Assembly (NCBI RefSeq): GCF_000956595.1
Contig: NZ_JYOO01000023.1
Location: forward strand, 24,966 to 88,965
Origin: Priestia aryabhattai B8W22
GTDB lineage: Bacteria > Bacillota > Bacilli > Bacillales > Bacillaceae_H
Direction of reading: 5' to 3'
Length of the DNA: 64,000 nt
A model generated the notes under the pieces. That model did no database searches and was not told the DNA's origin. It saw only the letters and a program-made list of their open reading frames with translations. A program made the translations under genes and the position numbers. Shown here piece by piece: positions 60,238-64,000 of the stretch. Position 1 is the first letter of the stretch. Every line of letters begins with the position of its first letter.

Positions 60238-61329
60238 TTATTGGTCAATTTTGATACGATGGGTAGATGCTTGGTCAAAGAAATGAGCATGATTCATTTG
60301 AAAATGAAACGGAAAGTGCTGATGAACTTGAATATGTTCATCCCCAGAGATTTTAGCCACAAAGAGCTGGTCTCCTAAACTGCTGTATAGTATGTACTCT
60401 GCTCCTAATAATTCAGACACATCTACCGATAATGAAATATGAGGAGCATCAGAAGAGGCGCGCGTAATATGCTCGGGTCGAATTCCTACAGTAATGAATT
60501 GATTATTGTAGCCTTTTTTATGTAACGAATGTATTTGATTTTCTGTCAGTTGAAACTCATGTCCAGTGATGTGCAGTTTGCTGTTCACTACTTTTCCAGT
60601 GAAAAAGTTCATTCCCGGTGAGCCTATAAAACTGGCTACAAACGTATTCTCTGGAGCATTATATACTTGCATAGGTGAACCTATTTGCTGAATTTTTCCG
60701 TCTTTCATAACTACGATTCTGCTTGCCATCGTCATGGCTTCTGTTTGATCGTGGGTTACATAAATAATGGTTGTCTGCAGCCTCTGATGAAGCTTACTGA
60801 TTTCAGCACGCATTTGTACGCGAAGCTTTGCATCAAGATTAGATAAAGGCTCATCCATTAAAAAAATTTGAGCATTCCGTACAATGGCTCTTCCTAAAGC
60901 CACCCGCTGACGCTGACCTCCTGATAATGCTTTTGGCTTGCGTTTTAAATAGGGTTCTAAGTCCAAAATACGAGCGGCTTCACGAACGCGCTCATCAATT
61001 TCTTGTTTTGGGAATTTGCGGAGCTGCAAGCCAAATGCCATGTTGTCGTAAACCGTTAAATGAGGGTAAAGTGCATAGTTTTGAAACACCATTGCAATAT
61101 CTCGGTCCTTAGAAGGTAAATCGTTTGCACGATCTCCATTAATAAGCAATTCTCCTTCTGTTATCGATTCAAGGCCGGCGATCATTCGAAGGGTAGTGGA
61201 TTTGCCGCACCCTGAAGGTCCTACAAATACAATAAATTCTTTGTCTTGAATATGAAGATTGAAATTATCAACTGCAAGACTATCTTTTCCGTATTTTTTA
61301 TACACATGCTGTAACTGCAGTTCTGCCAT
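60238..61329 (-). CDS. Sugar ABC transporter ATP-binding protein (MsmX/UgpC type)
   Basis: This 363-aa ATPase has Walker A 'GPSGCGKSTT', Q-loop 'MVFQNYALYPH', signature 'LSGGQRQRVALGRAIVR', Walker B 'IFLMDEP', the switch His in 'IYVTHDQTEAM', and C-terminal TOBE/regulatory domains. It powers import by the three genes downstream. In B. subtilis a shared ATPase (MsmX) serves several importers and is encoded elsewhere; here the ATPase is in the operon. RBS AAAGGAGC. The gene is preceded by an attenuator-like leader. Confidence 0.93.
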   Translation of the reverse strand: MAELQLQHVYKKYGKDSLAVDNFNLHIQDKEFIVFVGPSGCGKSTTLRMIAGLESITEGELLINGDRANDLPSKDRDIAMVFQNYALYPHLTVYDNMAFGLQLRKFPKQEIDERVREAARILDLEPYLKRKPKALSGGQRQRVALGRAIVRNAQIFLMDEPLSNLDAKLRVQMRAEISKLHQRLQTTIIYVTHDQTEAMTMASRIVVMKDGKIQQIGSPMQVYNAPENTFVASFIGSPGMNFFTGKVVNSKLHITGHEFQLTENQIHSLHKKGYNNQFITVGIRPEHITRASSDAPHISLSVDVSELLGAEYILYSSLGDQLFVAKISGDEHIQVHQHFPFHFQMNHAHFFDQASTHRIKIDQ

Positions 61330-61364
61330 TTTTGCTCCTTTCAGCAGGCTTTTAAAAAAAGAAA

Positions 61365-61414
61365 AGCCTCTAATTGCACAGACGGATTGTACGTGTATCT
61401 GGCAATTAGAGGCT
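61365..61414 (-). terminator. Intrinsic terminator in the leader of the sugar importer operon
   Basis: AGCCTCTAATTGC (61365-61377) and GCAATTAGAGGCT (61402-61414) form a perfect 13-bp stem. An inner CAGA/TCTG pair extends it. On the minus strand it is followed by TTTTCTTTTTTT, so it terminates transcription heading into the operon. No minus-strand gene lies upstream, so it probably acts as an attenuator. Confidence 0.75.
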
Positions 61415-61429
61415 ATCGGTTGACCGGTA
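61414..61429. promoter_or_regulatory. Operator-like imperfect palindrome
   Basis: TATCGGTTGACCGGTA matches its reverse complement at 12 of 16 bases. It lies between the promoter and the leader terminator and could bind a sugar-responsive repressor. Confidence 0.4.
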
Positions 61430-61471
61430 AGCCTGTAGTATGTAGTTTTGAGTGATTGAATCTGTAAGTAA

Positions 61472-61500
61472 TTTTAAAATATATTATTCCTATATGTCAA
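61472..61500 (-). promoter_or_regulatory. Promoter of the sugar importer operon
   Basis: TTGACA (minus strand, 61495-61500), spacer 17, TTAAAA (61472-61477). The start near 61465 leaves a leader of about 135 nt before the ATPase gene. The rest of the interval 61330-61661 holds the leader hairpin, the palindrome and no gene. Confidence 0.55.
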
Positions 61501-61661
61501 GTGAGAATTTAAAAATTTTAATAAGTTCGATTATTTTCTTAAATGAAAGAATCCATTTATTAAGCCAGAGGTGCTGGTTTTGAGAATAAAATAAACAGCT
61601 GGTGTATAGAATGATAGTATTCACTTTTATAGTAAGCACTACAGAGAGAGGATGTTTATAA

Positions 61662-61841
61662 ATGGATAGAAACACGCAGTTCACTATGATTCGTCAAGCG
61701 TTGGAAAACAGCTATCATTTAATGCAGCAGGGAATAGAAGTTAGCGGAGAGACGCTTACTCAGTTGGAACAAGCAAAAGCCGAGTATGAAGCGGCCTTTT
61801 TATTGTCTCAGTCCACGGACTCAAAATTCCGCTGTAATTAA
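61662..61841 (+). CDS. Small uncharacterised helical protein
   Basis: A 59-aa protein begins 'MDRNTQFTMIRQALENSY', continues 'LTQLEQAKAEYEAAFLLSQS' and ends 'KFRCN'. RBS AGAGAGAGGAT. It has the size of small Bacillus regulatory proteins, but the Spo0E signature Ser-Gln-x-Leu-Asp is not complete. Function unknown. Confidence 0.55.
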   Translation: MDRNTQFTMIRQALENSYHLMQQGIEVSGETLTQLEQAKAEYEAAFLLSQSTDSKFRCN

Positions 61842-61891
61842 TTTTTTAATAGCACTTATTCCGTTTGCGTTCTATACACCAGCTTTTATAT

Positions 61892-61926
61892 AAAAAGGTT
61901 CTGTCCTTAAAGGCAGAACCTTTTTT
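61892..61926 (+). terminator. Terminator after the small gene
   Basis: AAAAAGGTTCTG / CAGAACCTTTTT with T run. Confidence 0.9.
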
Positions 61927-62065
61927 ATGTTTAGCTCTTTTTATTGACATTTTAGATAAAGTAGTCAATAATTAAGTTTTGCTTACATGAGAAATTTACT
62001 AGATAAAAAGAAGTGAAGCTAATTTTTATTGATAGATATTTACATAAATAAAGGAGTCAGTATCG

Positions 62066-64000
62066 ATGATGAGAGAGCGGTTGCCTTTTACAATTGAGCG
62101 GGATGAAAACTTTTTTGACAAATTAAATGAATGGATAGGTGATGTTTTTTATGATCATCTTCCGGACGCAGGGTTAGAACTTCGGGATGAACAAATTTTT
62201 ATGGCTTTTCAAATCGAACGAGCTTTTAAAGAAAAAAATGTAATATTTGCAGAAGCAGGTGTAGGAACAGGGAAAACCATTGTGTATTTACTGTACGCTA
62301 TTTGTTATGCGAGATATATTGGCAAGCCAGCTATTATTGCCTGTGCGGATGAAACATTAATTGAACAGTTAGTAAAAGCCGAAGGAGACATTGCCAAGCT
62401 CTCTGGTATTTTAGATATTAACATGGATGTTCGCCTAGCAAAATCTCAAGATCAGTATCTGTGTTTAAAGAAATTAGATGCTGTGACAGCACGAACAGAT
62501 AATGAAAACATTGAAGAAATTTACGATACGCTTCCTGATTTTGTTCATGATCATAGCGGTATGCAGTCGTTCTATCACTACGGAGACCGTAAAGAATATC
62601 CTCATTTAACGGATGAGGAATGGAATCAAATTAACTGGGATACGTTTCAAGACTGCTCTTCCTGTGAGCAGCGTCATAGATGTGGCTTAACGCTCTCACG
62701 TGAGCACTATAGAAAAGCACATGACTTAATTATTTGCTCTCACGATTTTTACATGGAGCACATTTGGACATATGAAGCCCGCAAGCGTGAAGGACAGCTT
62801 CCTCTTCTTCCTGAAAGCAGCTGTGTTGTATTTGATGAAGGTCATTTGCTGGAATTTGCTGCACAAAAAGCTTTAACATATCGCATTCAAGAAGATACAT
62901 TAGAGAACTTATTAACGCGTCTATTAGAAAATGACGTGCGAGAAGAATTTGCTGTGAAGATCGAGCACGCAATCGACGTATATGCAATGTTCTTTGACCG
63001 TTTAAGTGAAGCAAGCACGGAAATCATTGGTTCTAGCCGTAAAGAAGTAGCCCGTACAAACGGATTACAAAGTGTAGGAAAAGAACTTTTATCGCTGCTT
63101 GAGCATATCGGAAACGAGCTTGTGTTTGAGAGTGAGACCTATACAGTAGACGAATATACGCTGCGAATTGTAGACGAGTACCTAGATCAAATTGATTATT
63201 CGCTGCGCTTATTTATGGACAACGAAAATGCCATCTACTGGGTGGAAGAAAACAACTGGCAGCTGACGTTGGTTATTATGCCGCAAGCAGTAAAAGACGT
63301 CTTAAAAGAACGAGTATTTGCGAAGAAAATACCGTATATTTTCACTTCTGCCACTCTTTCAGATAACCAGTCGTTCGATTATTTAGCATATAGCTTAGGA
63401 ATTGCAAAGCCGCTTTCTTTTTCCGTTGAATCGCCATTTGATTATGATGAGCAAATGAAAATTGCGGTAAAAAATGTTTCGGATGATCAAGAAGAAGCGT
63501 TTGCTGAAAAATTCGCCTTTGCTGTTGCTCAGCTCGAAAAAACGAACGGACGAGCACTTTTATTGTTTAACAGCAAAGAAGAACTAGAGATGTTCAAAGA
63601 AGTTTCCAAAGAGTTAAATCAGTACACATTTTTATTTGAAGGTGATCAAGAGATCAGTAAATTAGTATCTCAGTTCCAAAGGGAAGAAGAAACGATTTTA
63701 TGCGCTGTTCATTTGTGGGAAGGGTTGGATATTCCTGGACCTTCGCTATCTAATGTAATCATTTGGTCTCTGCCGTATCCGCCAAACGATCCGGTCTTTG
63801 AAGCAAAGCGCAATCAAGTAGTCGATCCATTTTGGGATGCAGATATGCCGTATATGCTTCTTCGCTTAAAGCAAGGAGTTGGAAGGCTGATTCGCTCTCA
63901 TAACGATAAGGGTCTAATCACGATCTTTATGCCAAAAAGCACAGATTCAAAAGTGCGTTCAATCATTGAACAAAATGTTCCAACGAAAATAGAAAAACGT
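62066..64000 (+). CDS. ypvA: DinG/YpvA-type ATP-dependent helicase, 3' truncated by window edge
   Basis: The frame is open from ATG 62066 (RBS AAAGGAG) to the last base, 645 codons without a stop; B. subtilis YpvA is about this long, so little is missing. Superfamily 2 helicase: Walker A 'EAGVGTGKTIVYL', DEAH variant 'VFDEGHLL', 'FTSATLSD', 'HLWEGLDIPG' and 'GVGRLIRS'. Four cysteines ('YLCLKK' and 'DCSSCEQRHRCG') lie between motifs I and II, where XPD/DinG helicases bind a [4Fe-4S] cluster. No exonuclease domain, unlike dinG at 12413. Probably acts on DNA in repair or replication restart. Confidence 0.92.
   Translation, partial: MMRERLPFTIERDENFFDKLNEWIGDVFYDHLPDAGLELRDEQIFMAFQIERAFKEKNVIFAEAGVGTGKTIVYLLYAICYARYIGKPAIIACADETLIEQLVKAEGDIAKLSGILDINMDVRLAKSQDQYLCLKKLDAVTARTDNENIEEIYDTLPDFVHDHSGMQSFYHYGDRKEYPHLTDEEWNQINWDTFQDCSSCEQRHRCGLTLSREHYRKAHDLIICSHDFYMEHIWTYEARKREGQLPLLPESSCVVFDEGHLLEFAAQKALTYRIQEDTLENLLTRLLENDVREEFAVKIEHAIDVYAMFFDRLSEASTEIIGSSRKEVARTNGLQSVGKELLSLLEHIGNELVFESETYTVDEYTLRIVDEYLDQIDYSLRLFMDNENAIYWVEENNWQLTLVIMPQAVKDVLKERVFAKKIPYIFTSATLSDNQSFDYLAYSLGIAKPLSFSVESPFDYDEQMKIAVKNVSDDQEEAFAEKFAFAVAQLEKTNGRALLLFNSKEELEMFKEVSKELNQYTFLFEGDQEISKLVSQFQREEETILCAVHLWEGLDIPGPSLSNVIIWSLPYPPNDPVFEAKRNQVVDPFWDADMPYMLLRLKQGVGRLIRSHNDKGLITIFMPKSTDSKVRSIIEQNVPTKIEKR

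Noticed and set aside
61490..61684. Minus-strand 64-codon frame upstream of the sugar importer
   Set aside because: AT-rich by chance, no RBS, and it covers the promoter and the start of the plus-strand small gene.
61662..61841. Spo0E-type phosphatase
   Set aside because: Only Ser-Gln of the Ser-Gln-x-Leu-Asp signature is present and the helix spacing does not fit.

Overview
The window comes from a low-GC, spore-forming Bacillaceae chromosome, most likely Priestia (Bacillus) megaterium or a close relative. Evidence includes spore coat genes (cotD, cotH, CotB-like and CotG-like), the SASP gene sspM, bacillithiol genes, a B-type RNase P RNA and a gene order that largely follows the B. subtilis ypj-ypm-ypp-ypr-yps region. 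The species name is inference from gene content and order. No tRNA, rRNA operon, prophage, transposase or CRISPR array was seen.

Layout. 1-4274: end of a CBS-domain gene, a YlbC-like CAP protein, ypjB, the zinc protease yugP and the divergent membrane protein ypjC. 4275-9861: tight operon ypjD-dapB-mgsA-bshB1-bshA-cca-birA (lysine precursor, methylglyoxal, bacillithiol, tRNA CCA ends, biotin). 10134-12210: panBCD (pantothenate). 12413-20767: dinG, a degenerate ComEC-like beta-lactamase-fold protein, ypmA, ypmB, aspB (frameshifted), asnS, dnaD. 20908-25597: nth-ypoC facing ponA-recU. 25671-29364: the ypp small-gene cluster with sspM and several unnamed small genes.

29510-33240 is a spore coat island: an Arg/Ser heptad-repeat CotG-like protein divergent from the CotH kinase, followed by two CotB-like proteins. 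33400-35906 is an S-box (SAM-I) riboswitch controlling metI-metC. Then come a SIMPL protein, a sodium/proline symporter behind a perfect cre-like site, a YhcN-type lipoprotein, a cold shock gene, a GGDEF protein, the mitomycin repair pair mrfA-mrfB, a CotD-like coat protein with Gly-Tyr-Pro-Gly-Gln repeats, ypsA, gpsB and rnpB.

49651-53185 is a cell-envelope stress operon liaI-liaH-liaF-liaS-liaR, followed by an oligo-1,6-glucosidase, the rRNA methyltransferase ypsC, a four-gene sugar ABC importer with an attenuator-like leader, and the start of the helicase ypvA, which runs off the window end.

The main unexplained structure is a family of about 300-340 bp elements present three times (27704-28028, 40397-40688, 49184-49521). 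They have imperfect inverted ends related to GAGGCTGGGACATAAC, a terminator-like hairpin near one end and a GC-rich, self-complementary core. They look like a non-autonomous mobile or structured-RNA repeat family. Three reading frames are broken (aspB, the ponA tail, and a CBO0543-like gene), two of them at short homopolymer runs, so sequence error must be excluded before biology is inferred.
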